64,000 nucleotides of DNA. Origin: Nisaea denitrificans DSM 18348 (lineage in GTDB: Bacteria > Pseudomonadota > Alphaproteobacteria > Thalassobaculales > Thalassobaculaceae). Shown one piece after another: positions 17,884 through 26,089 of this stretch (its first letter is position 1; every line of letters starts with the position of its first letter). The stretch is taken from NCBI RefSeq assembly GCF_000426505.1, contig NZ_AUFM01000019.1, forward strand, positions 62,001-126,000, given 5' to 3'. A program made the position numbers and the translations under genes. The notes below the pieces were generated by a model that saw nothing but the letters and a program-made list of their open reading frames with translations, ran no database searches and was not told where the DNA came from.

Positions 17884-18519
17884 TCAGGACCGTTTGAGGT
17901 TCAGGATTTCCGCCGAGATTGTGAGCGTAACCCTCTCGCCATCTCCGTAATAAGGGTTCGTGCGGAAAGTGAGCCAGCTCGGGAAAACGGTGAGCTGGCC
18001 ATTCTTGGGCGCGACCAGCATGGGGCTGCCAACAGGATCTATGGGCAGTCCTGCTAGACAGGCGGCGCCACGGGGGTCGTCGATCTCGATGGTCCCGCTC
18101 TCGGGTGCGTCGGCGCTGGGTGTGTCGCCGGCCTCGACCGTATAGATCATCGTCAGGTGATGTCCCGGTTTCAGATGGCTTTTTTCATAGGCGCCGTAGC
18201 GCAGCACCGTCGCCGAGCCAGAGAGCCGGGCGTTGAATGTGCAGTCACCTCCGGCGATCTGCGGCACCACAGTCTGGAGGGCGCCGAGGGCGGTTTGGCG
18301 GATGGTGTCGATGCCCTTGTCCGGCCAGTCGAACAGATTGCCGCTGGATCGCCAGCCGCCGATAACACCCCCGGCATTCGGCTCGCCTGATGCCTCTCGG
18401 GTCAGGACGGCGGCTTTCAGCGCGTCATTGAGCGGCGCGCTGCCTTCGATGGAGAACATGAACAACCGGGTCGGGAAGACATCGAGAATATCCGTGCGGG
18501 AATCGAATTTCAGTTCCAT
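17884..18519 (-). CDS. 2OG-Fe(II) oxygenase-like protein (TIGR02466-type), probably degenerate active site
   Basis: This 211-residue protein has a DPRG turn (about 148-151) and an FPSWL strand (179-183) followed by an ERVTLTIS strand, the layout of the TIGR02466 / 2OG-FeII_Oxy_5 family. In that family FPSWL is normally followed by an iron-binding His two residues on; here that place is Phe185 (FPSWLTF). The upstream H-x-H-P-G is H-L-K-P-G (115-119). At least one iron ligand therefore looks lost, although His120 and His121 lie close by. It may be a non-catalytic or altered member. The assignment rests on motif pattern. Confidence 0.6.
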   Translation of the reverse strand: MELKFDSRTDILDVFPTRLFMFSIEGSAPLNDALKAAVLTREASGEPNAGGVIGGWRSSGNLFDWPDKGIDTIRQTALGALQTVVPQIAGGDCTFNARLSGSATVLRYGAYEKSHLKPGHHLTMIYTVEAGDTPSADAPESGTIEIDDPRGAACLAGLPIDPVGSPMLVAPKNGQLTVFPSWLTFRTNPYYGDGERVTLTISAEILNLKRS

Positions 18520-18670
18520 CTGCCAGCCCCCTGCAAGCGATTATATGTCCGGTCACTTCCATAGCATGCCAGGGCGACGCTCGGTCAAACACCGGTTTGT
18601 CGTAGTTTTGTGAAGGCCGGGATGGGGTGTATTATGCAATTAAAAATTGTAAAATATTGAATTTCCGATA

Positions 18671-18686
18671 GAGTATAAAAATACTC
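18671..18686 (+). promoter_or_regulatory. Short hairpin just upstream of a strong ribosome binding site
   Basis: GAGTAT-AAAA-ATACTC forms a perfect six-base stem with a four-base loop, ending five bases before the strong AGGGAGGG ribosome binding site (18691-18698) of the exported Cys-rich protein gene. It could be a 5' mRNA-stabilising stem or an operator. The surrounding 60 bases are very AT-rich, as expected for a promoter region. Confidence 0.4.
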
Positions 18687-18702
18687 AGCTAGGGAGGGTG
18701 CT

Positions 18703-19494
18703 ATGCGGTACGGATGGACGTTGGGACTGCTTGTAAGTGCCGGGCTGGCTGGTGCGGAGAGTGCATTGGCGGCATGCGGCTGCGCGGATATGACGATTAC
18801 AAGGCAAAATAATGTGACAATGTGCTCGCCGAGAAACATCGATGATTTCAACGAATGTGCGAAGCTGGCACCCAATGTCGGCGGAAACAACTGCGGCGCC
18901 AACGAATATCAATATACCTGCCCGACCGGCGCGAATTCCCAAATTCTGGGCGGCAATTCCCCAAGTCAAAAGACAGGTTTCTACGTTGATGCAACCTACG
19001 ACAACGGGAGTAACGAAGCCCACTGCACGCCCGGTCAGATTCTCCAGATGTCCATCGTCAGCAACGGCCAGGCTGCCGGTAATCCAACCATCAATACGAC
19101 TTCGGTGGATGGGGATACACGGATCGGCGGCCAGGATGTGCGGATCGATAATAATCAAGCGCACGAGTTCCCACAGGTTGGGGCGATGGTCCAGCAGGTG
19201 GCCTCGTTCGGTGGTGACAATTACCGGCAACCAGGAGACAACGGTGTTCTCAGCGGCTCGTCAAATGCAGGTTCCTGGTGGTGGGATAATACCGATCAGG
19301 AAAAAGATCTCGGACAAGGCGAAGCGGCGACTTGGCGTTACTCCTTTGTCTCGTTCGTTAATGGAAGTGGAGGGCAGCGCCCCAATTGTGCCTGTGCTTT
19401 CAACATAAACGTGACCTGGAACGCGAATCAGAATCCGGTGACGGCTTATGTCTATGATGCCGGTAACAGCGTGAATTGCGGAGGGCTGCAATAA
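18703..19494 (+). CDS. Exported Cys-rich hypothetical protein
   Basis: The 263-residue product begins with a clear Sec signal peptide ending in ESALA-A, so cleavage near residue 23 is likely. The mature part has ten Cys residues, including CGC right after the cleavage site and a CAC pair near the end, consistent with five disulfides in the periplasm or outside the cell. It is rich in Asn, Gly and Gln and has a WWWDN stretch. I do not recognise a family. The strong ribosome binding site suggests good expression. It converges with the neuA-like gene. Confidence 0.75.
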   Translation: MRYGWTLGLLVSAGLAGAESALAACGCADMTITRQNNVTMCSPRNIDDFNECAKLAPNVGGNNCGANEYQYTCPTGANSQILGGNSPSQKTGFYVDATYDNGSNEAHCTPGQILQMSIVSNGQAAGNPTINTTSVDGDTRIGGQDVRIDNNQAHEFPQVGAMVQQVASFGGDNYRQPGDNGVLSGSSNAGSWWWDNTDQEKDLGQGEAATWRYSFVSFVNGSGGQRPNCACAFNINVTWNANQNPVTAYVYDAGNSVNCGGLQ

Positions 19495-19512
19495 CCTTTC
19501 GGCGATCTTGGC

Positions 19513-19531
19513 GGCGGGCTTACTGCCCGCC
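19513..19531. terminator. Possible bidirectional hairpin between convergent genes
   Basis: GGCGGGC-TTACT-GCCCGCC makes a seven-base GC stem between the Cys-rich gene and the neuA-like gene, overlapping the neuA stop codon. No real T-run follows on either strand, so its strength as a terminator is doubtful. Confidence 0.4.
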
Positions 19532-20233
19532 GTTCTTCGCGAAATATTCCAGCGCCTTTTCGGCCATGTAGAGGTCGAAGGCGTCGTGGATGTCGATACC
19601 GGAGGCGACATCGTCGATCTCCAGGATATCGACCTTCATGCCGGTCCGTTTGCCGGCCCGGATCAGGTCGGCGCGGATGGCGGAGGCGAGGCCGGTATCT
19701 TCGCGGAACAGCGGCGTGCGGGTCTGGCGCGGGCCGTAGACGGCCATCCAGTCGAACACCCGCTGCCATTCCCCGTCCGCGTTCCGGGACCAGAAATTCT
19801 TGTGCGTCTTGTTGGCGACGAAGACCGTTTCCAGACTGTCGTCCGCCTTCAGCCGGTTGACGCACTCGGCGATCCATTCCGGCTTGCGGAAGATGTCCGT
19901 CGGCTGCAGGAAGACGACGATGCCGAACGGCCCGTCGATCTCTTCCGCCCGCTCCAGCGCATCCTTCAGCACCGGCTCGGTCGGCGTCAGGTCCTCGGCC
20001 AGCGAGCCTTCGCGCATGAAGGGGCACCAGGCCCCGGCGGCGACGGCGGCATCGCGGATCGCTTCATTGTCGGTGGTGACCAGCACCCGGTCGCAGACGC
20101 CGGAGGCGAGCGCATGCTCGACGGAATGGGCGATCAGCGGCTTTCCGCCGATCGGCTTGACGTTCTTGCCGGGCAGGCCCTTGGAGCCGCCGCGGGCGGG
20201 CAGGATGGCGAGAACGCGGTCAGACTTTGTCAT
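19520..20233 (-). CDS. neuA: CMP-nonulosonate cytidylyltransferase (NeuA/LegF-like)
   Basis: From the ATG at 20233 the product has 237 residues with the signature LPARGGSKGLPGKN (11-24) of CMP-NeuAc / CMP-legionaminate synthetases, then a TTDNEAI strand and a C-terminal DVASGIDIHDAFDL region. The longer frame back to 20494 lies in another gene and is spurious. The enzyme would activate a nonulosonic acid with CTP in the cytoplasm. It overlaps the upstream cytidylyltransferase-like gene by four bases and is the last gene of the operon. Confidence 0.9.
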   Translation of the reverse strand: MTKSDRVLAILPARGGSKGLPGKNVKPIGGKPLIAHSVEHALASGVCDRVLVTTDNEAIRDAAVAAGAWCPFMREGSLAEDLTPTEPVLKDALERAEEIDGPFGIVVFLQPTDIFRKPEWIAECVNRLKADDSLETVFVANKTHKNFWSRNADGEWQRVFDWMAVYGPRQTRTPLFREDTGLASAIRADLIRAGKRTGMKVDILEIDDVASGIDIHDAFDLYMAEKALEYFAKNGGQ

Positions 20234-20892
20234 GCGATGGAATTCCTGAGTTCGGTAAAGCGGTCCGCGACCATTTCGGCCATGGCGAGGCTCATGTCGT
20301 CGCGGATATCGACAAGGGCCCAGAACTGGTCGACCACCTCGAAGCCGACCGCGTCGCCGAGACGCCGGCCCTCGCGGATCAGCTCCGGCCGGGTGGCCAG
20401 CGCCAGGCCGACGACTTCCTGGAAATAGGTCGAGCTGCGCCGGTCGCCGCCCGGATCGAGCGCCTGGATGGTGCGGTCCGGGTCGAGCCGCCACAGGCTG
20501 GCCTCGAACTCGCGCACGCAGACCACACTGTCGAGATGCTCGCGGGCCGCCAGGTTCTCCGCCGTGCGCCGGATCAGGCCGCGCGGCCGGAACGGATGGG
20601 TCGGCTCGACGACGACGACCTGCTTCGCCGGATGTGCATCGAGCACGTCCACCAGCGCGTCCGAATAGCTCTCGGCTTTGCGGTCATGGATGGTGATCCG
20701 GTCGGCAAAGGGCGCAGCCTGGGCCTTCACCGCGTCATCGTCGGCGGTCAGCACCACATTGGCGTCCGGCAGATCTTCCAGCACCGCTTCGATGGTGCGG
20801 ACAAGGCTGGAGGCACCGTGCAAGGGCTTCACCAGTTTCGGGGTCGAGCTGGCGCCGGAATAGACGGGGATGATGGTAAGGATGTCACTCAT
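20230..20892 (-). CDS. Cytidylyltransferase-like protein with altered nucleotide-binding motif
   Basis: This 220-residue protein aligns in layout with NeuA: an N-terminal strand IIPV, a LTADDDAV strand, then VEPTHPFRPRGLI, which corresponds to the LQPTDIFRKPEWI region of the next gene. The nucleotide-binding signature ARGGSKGLPGKN is replaced by VYSGASSTPKLVKPL, so the usual Arg and most of the GGSKG loop are missing. It may be an inactive paralogue, a partner subunit for NeuA, or a transferase with a different nucleotide. It is translationally coupled to neuA (ATGA overlap) and to the GT2 gene upstream. Confidence 0.75.
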   Translation of the reverse strand: MSDILTIIPVYSGASSTPKLVKPLHGASSLVRTIEAVLEDLPDANVVLTADDDAVKAQAAPFADRITIHDRKAESYSDALVDVLDAHPAKQVVVVEPTHPFRPRGLIRRTAENLAAREHLDSVVCVREFEASLWRLDPDRTIQALDPGGDRRSSTYFQEVVGLALATRPELIREGRRLGDAVGFEVVDQFWALVDIRDDMSLAMAEMVADRFTELRNSIA

Positions 20893-21569
20893 GGCGCGCT
20901 CGTCCGGATGTAGTCGATGACCTCGGCCACCCGCTTGGCGCGGCCCTCGTCGCGGCCCTGATGGATGCCGTGATGGTGATAGACCCGGAGGCCCGGCTCA
21001 TAGAGGATTTCATGGCCGAGCGCGATCATGCGCTTGCCCCATTCCCGGTCCTCGACGCCGCGGATTTCCTCATCGAACGGATGCTCGTCCCAGATCGATT
21101 TGCGGATACCGGAATTGGCGTTGTGGAAGAAGTAATCCCGGCGCTGGCGCACCCGTTCGTCCCGGAAGGTGGTCCAGAGGTCGCGCCGGTCGATGGCGCT
21201 GGTGTCCGGCAGCGGCTCCTGCCGGCCATAGATGCCGCAGAGCTTCGGGTCGCCGTTCGGGCCGAGATGGGCCAGCAGGTAATCGGCCCAAAGCTCGTCC
21301 ACCGGCACGCAGTGCGAGGAAATCAGCGCCACGGTGTCGTATTTCGCGGCGGCGATGCCGATATTCAGCGCCCGGCCGTAAGAGAACTCCGCGCGGCTGA
21401 TATACTGGATGTTGACGCCATAGGCCTCGGCGATCGGCAGCGTGTCATCGGTGGAATCGTTATCCACCAGGATGACGTCGATATCCTTTACCCGCTGATG
21501 CTTCAGCGCGGTCAGGCAGCGGCCGATCCAGGCGGCTTCGTTCTTGGCCCGCAGGACGACACTGATCAT
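20889..21569 (-). CDS. Family 2 glycosyltransferase
   Basis: A 226-residue GT-A protein: the N-terminus SVVLRAKNEAAWIG and the VDNDSTDDT strand bind the nucleotide sugar, and GVEDREWGKRM near residue 180 is the expected acidic acceptor/catalytic region. There are no membrane segments, so it should be a soluble cytoplasmic transferase. It overlaps both neighbours by four bases in the aroE-SAF-GT2-NeuA-like-NeuA run, which suggests it uses a sugar activated by these genes. Confidence 0.88.
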   Translation of the reverse strand: MISVVLRAKNEAAWIGRCLTALKHQRVKDIDVILVDNDSTDDTLPIAEAYGVNIQYISRAEFSYGRALNIGIAAAKYDTVALISSHCVPVDELWADYLLAHLGPNGDPKLCGIYGRQEPLPDTSAIDRRDLWTTFRDERVRQRRDYFFHNANSGIRKSIWDEHPFDEEIRGVEDREWGKRMIALGHEILYEPGLRVYHHHGIHQGRDEGRAKRVAEVIDYIRTSAP

Positions 21570-22108
21570 GACTGCCTCCAGTCGTCTTCATCCACCACCC
21601 CGAAATCGAGGGCTGCGCCTTCGGTCAGGGCGTACAGCACTTTCTTTCCAAGCACGGTCGGCTTCAGCGACGCGGCGATGCCGGGGCCGCCTGTTTCCTC
21701 GGCGATATCGGCTTCTTCCAGCACCTTGCCGAGCGGGATCGGCCGGGCGGCTTTCAGGGTCGGCCGGGCCAGCCGGTGCAGCTCGATGCGGGCAACCATG
21801 GTCGGCGCGAACAGGATGGTTCCCCTGAGAGTACCTGTCTCCTGCATCGCCCGCAGCCGTTCCAGCGCGTCGAGATCGTGTACCAGAAAGGCTGGCCTCG
21901 TTCCGGCCTTGAGCAATGGTGGTGCGGACAGATGGTCGGCTGGAACGACGATGTCGAAATCTTCCGCCACCTTCTCCAGCTCCTCGTGCCGGATCGCATC
22001 GAGAGCGATCGGCCAGGCTTCCGCTTCGACCGTGTCCGCATGGTCGCCGAGCAGGATTACACCGTGTTTGAAATGTGCATCCTGTTCGCTGGCGGGTCTG
22101 ATTTTCAT
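21566..22108 (-). CDS. Stand-alone SAF-domain protein of unknown function
   Basis: The product has 180 residues. Residues 117-172 (TLKAARPIPLGKVLEEADI, then GPGIAASLKPTVLGKKVLYAL and EGAALDF) look like the SAF/antifreeze-like domain found at the C-terminus of NeuB nonulosonate synthases. There is no TIM barrel. The N-terminal 110 residues are alpha/beta in pattern with no family that I recognise. It lies between aroE and a GT2 gene, overlapping the latter by four bases. A substrate-capping or regulatory role for a NeuB partner is a guess. Confidence 0.65.
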   Translation of the reverse strand: MKIRPASEQDAHFKHGVILLGDHADTVEAEAWPIALDAIRHEELEKVAEDFDIVVPADHLSAPPLLKAGTRPAFLVHDLDALERLRAMQETGTLRGTILFAPTMVARIELHRLARPTLKAARPIPLGKVLEEADIAEETGGPGIAASLKPTVLGKKVLYALTEGAALDFGVVDEDDWRQS

Positions 22109-22116
22109 GGTGCCGC

Positions 22117-22992
22117 TTACCCCGCGTTCCGCATGGCGTCGCGTACCGCATCAATCGGCAGCGCGCCAGGATTTGCCTTCTGGAAAGCAATCACCGCCTG
22201 GTCGAGATTCATGCCGAGCCCGTTTTGTACCTTCAGACCACGCGCCGCCGCCAGTTTCAGCAACGCGGTTTCAGTTGGCTGGTAGATGATGTCATAGACC
22301 AATGCGTGCTCCGGCAGGGCGGCGATCAGCGCCTCCGCGTCTGCACCGAGAGGTGTGCCAGCATCCCCGTCCTGATATCCGGCCGAGGTGCAATTCACCA
22401 GCACGCCACACTCCGAGAGCAGATCCGCCGTTAGCGGCAGCGCTGCCGCTGAGACATGCGCGCCGAGCTTCGCCGCCGCCTCCTGGGCCTTTACCGGGGT
22501 CCGGTTGGCGACCACCAGCTCTTTCACCGCGCCGGCCAGATAGGCCGCGACCGCGATCCCGGCCCCGCCGAGCCCGATCAACACAGCTTTGCGGGAGGCG
22601 AGGTCCGGCAGGGCGTCCGCGATCTGCGACAGCGCCCCAGCCCCGTCCGTATTGGCGCCGACCAGATCGTCCCCGTCCCGGTAGATCGCATTCACCGCGC
22701 CAATCCGTTCCGCCTCCGGCTCCAGCCGGTCCAGCAGCTTCGCGATCTCCTGTTTATGCGGCACCGCGACCGCACCGCCGATATAGCGTTTGTCTGCCTT
22801 CAGCGCCGCGACCAGCCCGGCCAAATTCTCCGGCGTTACATCCATCGGCACCATCGCGGCATCGATCCCGCCGGCCGTAAAGGCCGCGTTCCAGAGCAGC
22901 GGAGAGCGTGCACCTTTGGACGGGGTCAGCCCGAGAATGGCGGCGAATTTTTCGGTGGTGATGCGTGGGGCGTTGTCGAGAAAGTCCTGCAC
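22117..22992 (-). CDS. aroE: Shikimate dehydrogenase family protein
   Basis: This AroE-type enzyme has the substrate motif PSKGARSPLLWN (24-35), the catalytic Lys in VPHK, NTDGAG, the NADP-binding GLGGAG and the C-terminal GMNLDQA. The frame is open to 23109, but the extra residues are not AroE-like. A GTG at 22992 gives 291 residues, close to the family length, although its ribosome binding site is weak. Its position as first gene of a glycan operon suggests it may be a specialised paralogue acting on a related cyclic substrate instead of, or as well as, shikimate. Confidence 0.82.
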   Translation of the reverse strand: MQDFLDNAPRITTEKFAAILGLTPSKGARSPLLWNAAFTAGGIDAAMVPMDVTPENLAGLVAALKADKRYIGGAVAVPHKQEIAKLLDRLEPEAERIGAVNAIYRDGDDLVGANTDGAGALSQIADALPDLASRKAVLIGLGGAGIAVAAYLAGAVKELVVANRTPVKAQEAAAKLGAHVSAAALPLTADLLSECGVLVNCTSAGYQDGDAGTPLGADAEALIAALPEHALVYDIIYQPTETALLKLAAARGLKVQNGLGMNLDQAVIAFQKANPGALPIDAVRDAMRNAG

Positions 22993-23156
22993 GTGGAACC
23001 GGTCCCGGGTGTTGGTTCGGAAAGTGGCGGAATGCCGCCGGAATAAGTGAGACTGGTTTAGCGCAGGTGGAGGTGCGGAGGGAAGGGTGAAGAATATGGC
23101 GAAGGCCAAGCTGCTGTAGAGCGGCGACTGGCGTGTCGCTGACAGCAGGTACTCGC

Positions 23157-24812
23157 TTACACTTCTCTAGGGCTTTGCGTGAAAGCGACGATCCGGTTTC
23201 GACCGGCTCTTTTTGCCTCGTAGAGAGCGAGATCGGCATTTTTCAGAAGTTTGTCGGCGTCAGGAGAGGCGTCGCTCAGCTCAGCGAGGCCGAAGCTGCA
23301 CGTTACGTTGAACGCGACGGCATCGGCCTCGAATGCAATCTCTGAAATACCGATGCGCACTCTGTCGAGAAAAGCCACGGCTGCATCCTCCGGAGTCTCC
23401 GGCAAGATCCAGCAGAATTCCTCTCCGCCGATCCGCGCGACGATATCCGATTTGCGCAGAGTGCTCTTTAGAAACTCGGAGATCCGTTGCAGCACCAGGT
23501 CGCCAACTCCGTGGCCGTGCGCGTCGTTGACCGCTTTAAAGTGGTCGATGTCCATAATCACTATCGCCAGCGCGCTGCCGTAGCGGCGGGCCCTACCGAT
23601 CTCGTGGTCCAGACAGACTTCAAGATGGCGCCGGTTGTAGAGCCCCGTCAGCGGGTCTCTTGTCGCCAGCTCGGTCAGTTTCCGGTTGGCTTCGCCGAGG
23701 TCGTGCGTTCGTTCGTCGATTTTGCTTTGCAGCGTTTCGTTGAACTCCTTGAGAGTGGCAATCATGACCGAAAAATGTTCGGTCAGTTCCCTGACCTCGC
23801 GCCACCCGCCGCCCTCTGGCGGTTTCGCAAGTTCGCCCCTCGTGACTTTCGCAGTGTGAGCCCGTAATTTTTCGATCGGCTTGGCGATAAAGAAAGACAG
23901 TCCTACACCGGCGAAGATCGCCAGCACGATGATGGAGAGCTCGGCGATGTAGATCAGCTTCGTGTTCCGGTTTACCAGAGCTGCGACTTCCTCTTCGTTG
24001 ATCTTGGCGACGAGCCCCCAATCGAGTTCGGAGAGGTAGCGCGTTGACGCCAGGACGGGCCTTTCCAGATAGTCCGGAGCGAAGCTCATGACGATCTCGT
24101 TGCCCAGCATGGCCTGCGTGATCGGGACGTCGAGCCGGTCCATCGCAACACGCCGCCGGAATGCTGCCTTCTGGTCGTATTTGAGAGGAACAGCGAACAA
24201 GGCGTCGCCGCTCTCGTGGCGCACGGCGAACAACCATTCGCCGGTCTCGCCAAGCCCGGTGCGCTGCTGGACCAGTTCGGTAATAAAGGTGGTCTTGAAT
24301 GCGAGCCGGATATAGCCCGAGACTTTGTGGTCGAATACCAGCGGGGCGACACTGGTGGCAATAACGTCTTCGCCGTCCTGTGTCAGGTAGATGCTCTCCT
24401 TGAAGACCTGATCGGGTTCGAGCCGCCAAGGTGCCGGTGCGGAGGACGTCGAGGCGACAAGATTGCTTTGCCGATCATAGACGGAGATTTCTTTCAGAAG
24501 GGTCAGCCCTTGTCTCGCGTCGAGGATGATGCGGGCGATGTCTTCTGCATAGGCCGCATCGTGCGTGCGATTCCACTCTGCCATATCGTGCCGAAGCTGT
24601 GTTCGGCTGGCGACCAGCGACGTGGTGTCCCGGATCCTGTCGACAGCCCCCAGAAGGCGCTGTTTGGCGATAAGGGACAGGGCCGAGAGATTCTCGGAGA
24701 ACAGTTGACGCGTGTACTGGCCGAATTGACTATTCAGATATTGCAGACCGAGGAACATGGGGGCTGCCGACACGACGACGAACGCAATAATCAAGAGATG
24801 CTTGAGACGCAT
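23157..24812 (-). CDS. Membrane diguanylate cyclase with periplasmic sensor
   Basis: A 551-residue protein. It has an N-terminal membrane helix (about 5-25), a periplasmic sensor of about 250 residues resembling Cache-type domains, a second helix near residue 280-305, a HAMP domain (AKPIEKLRAHTAKVT) and a C-terminal GGDEF domain with active site RIGGEEF. The I-site RKSD lies just upstream, so product inhibition is expected. It should make c-di-GMP in response to an external signal. It is a single gene, divergent from the pirin gene. Confidence 0.92.
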   Translation of the reverse strand: MRLKHLLIIAFVVVSAAPMFLGLQYLNSQFGQYTRQLFSENLSALSLIAKQRLLGAVDRIRDTTSLVASRTQLRHDMAEWNRTHDAAYAEDIARIILDARQGLTLLKEISVYDRQSNLVASTSSAPAPWRLEPDQVFKESIYLTQDGEDVIATSVAPLVFDHKVSGYIRLAFKTTFITELVQQRTGLGETGEWLFAVRHESGDALFAVPLKYDQKAAFRRRVAMDRLDVPITQAMLGNEIVMSFAPDYLERPVLASTRYLSELDWGLVAKINEEEVAALVNRNTKLIYIAELSIIVLAIFAGVGLSFFIAKPIEKLRAHTAKVTRGELAKPPEGGGWREVRELTEHFSVMIATLKEFNETLQSKIDERTHDLGEANRKLTELATRDPLTGLYNRRHLEVCLDHEIGRARRYGSALAIVIMDIDHFKAVNDAHGHGVGDLVLQRISEFLKSTLRKSDIVARIGGEEFCWILPETPEDAAVAFLDRVRIGISEIAFEADAVAFNVTCSFGLAELSDASPDADKLLKNADLALYEAKRAGRNRIVAFTQSPREV

Positions 24813-25041
24813 CGTTGTCGACCTCCTAATCGAGGCGCTTTATTGCGGCCAGCGCCCTTCCCCAACACAGACAGATCGGTTTTGATCGAAAGTGGTGAAA
24901 ATTTCGCTAATGGCTTCAGCTGACGGAGAGCAACAGAGTGTCCTCATCAGCGAACAATCACCCCCTCCCAATCTGCTATCATCACCCCATCTCTCATGAA
25001 GCGCGGCAGTTCCGCCGCGCTCTGAGTTCTGGAGGCCAGCC

Positions 25042-25962
25042 ATGTCGATCCGCGCCGTAAAATCCGAGTCCCATGCCCAACCAACGATGGAAGGGGCGGG
25101 CGTGCATCTGCATCGGGTGTTCGGGTTCGGGGATACGTCAGAGACCGATCCGTTTCTGATGATGGACGATTTCCGAAACGACGATCCGGCGAAATACCAG
25201 GCCGGTTTCCCCTGGCATCCGCATCGCGGTATCGAGACCATCACCTATGTGCTGGCGGGCGAGGTCGAGCACGGGGATTCCCTCGGCAATCACGGGGTGC
25301 TCGGGGCGGGCTCGGTGCAGTGGATGACGGCAGGGTCGGGCATCATGCATCAGGAGATGCCGCGCGGGAATGCGGCCGGCCAGATGCACGGCTTCCAGCT
25401 CTGGGCCAACCTGCCCTCGGCGCACAAAATGACGACGCCGCGTTACCAGGATATTTCCGGTGGAGACATTCCGGAGATCACGGACGATGACGGCACGAAG
25501 GTGAAGATCATCACCGGCGATTTCTGGGGCAAGCGCGGCCCCGTCGACGGCATCGCCGCCGATCCGCTCTATCTCGATATCTCCGTGCCGCCGAACACGA
25601 CCAAGCGGCTGCCTGTGGACACCCATTCCAACGCCTTCGCCTATATCTTCGCCGGCGCCGGACGGTTCCGGGACGCTTCCAACCCGGTTGGTGTGCTGGT
25701 GGAGAAGGAGTTCGCCGGCGAGGAGCTGACTGTCCGCGACATGTCCGGCAACCGTACACTGGTGAAGTTCGACAGCGGTGATGAGATCAGCGTCACGGCA
25801 GGGCCGGAGGGCATCCGCTTCCTGCTCGTCGCCGGTAAGCCAATCAAGGAGCCGGTCGCCTGGCACGGCCCGATCGTGATGAACACAAAAGAGGAACTGC
25901 GGCAGGCAATCCACGACCTCAATAACGGCACCTTCATCCGCGAAGGCGCGACAGGGATCTGA
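25042..25962 (+). CDS. Pirin family protein
   Basis: This 306-residue bicupin begins like pirins (SHAQPTMEGAGVHLHRVFG) and has the metal-binding N-terminal cupin HPHRGIET followed by GAGSVQWMTAGSGIMHQE. The usual His, His, His and Glu ligands are present. Bacterial pirins are iron proteins, some with quercetinase activity; the role here is unknown. The gene is single and divergent from the diguanylate cyclase. Confidence 0.92.
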   Translation: MSIRAVKSESHAQPTMEGAGVHLHRVFGFGDTSETDPFLMMDDFRNDDPAKYQAGFPWHPHRGIETITYVLAGEVEHGDSLGNHGVLGAGSVQWMTAGSGIMHQEMPRGNAAGQMHGFQLWANLPSAHKMTTPRYQDISGGDIPEITDDDGTKVKIITGDFWGKRGPVDGIAADPLYLDISVPPNTTKRLPVDTHSNAFAYIFAGAGRFRDASNPVGVLVEKEFAGEELTVRDMSGNRTLVKFDSGDEISVTAGPEGIRFLLVAGKPIKEPVAWHGPIVMNTKEELRQAIHDLNNGTFIREGATGI

Positions 25963-25985
25963 GAGGCGTTCTCCTGCCCCCAAGT

Positions 25986-26066
25986 CGTCATCCCGACACA
26001 GGTCGGGATCCACCGTTCATAGAGCGGAGATCGTCATCATGGATCCCGATTTTCATCGGGATGACG
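25986..26066. repeat. REP-like nested inverted repeat between convergent genes
   Basis: Two 26-base arms (25986-26011 and 26041-26066) are imperfect reverse complements of each other, agreeing at about 20 positions, and each arm is itself a small palindrome (ATCCCGA ... TCGGGAT). The 29-base spacer is unlike either arm. This is the look of a dispersed REP/BIME-like element and may also act as a terminator between the convergent pirin and PhyH genes. Confidence 0.75.
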
Positions 26067-26089
26067 GTTTTGGGCGGTAGGAGCGGGAC

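Noticed and set aside
19520-20494. The longer start of the neuA-like frame at 20494
   Set aside because: The extra 87 residues lie inside the overlapping upstream gene and are Arg/Gly/Pro-rich noise; the family begins at the ATG at 20233.
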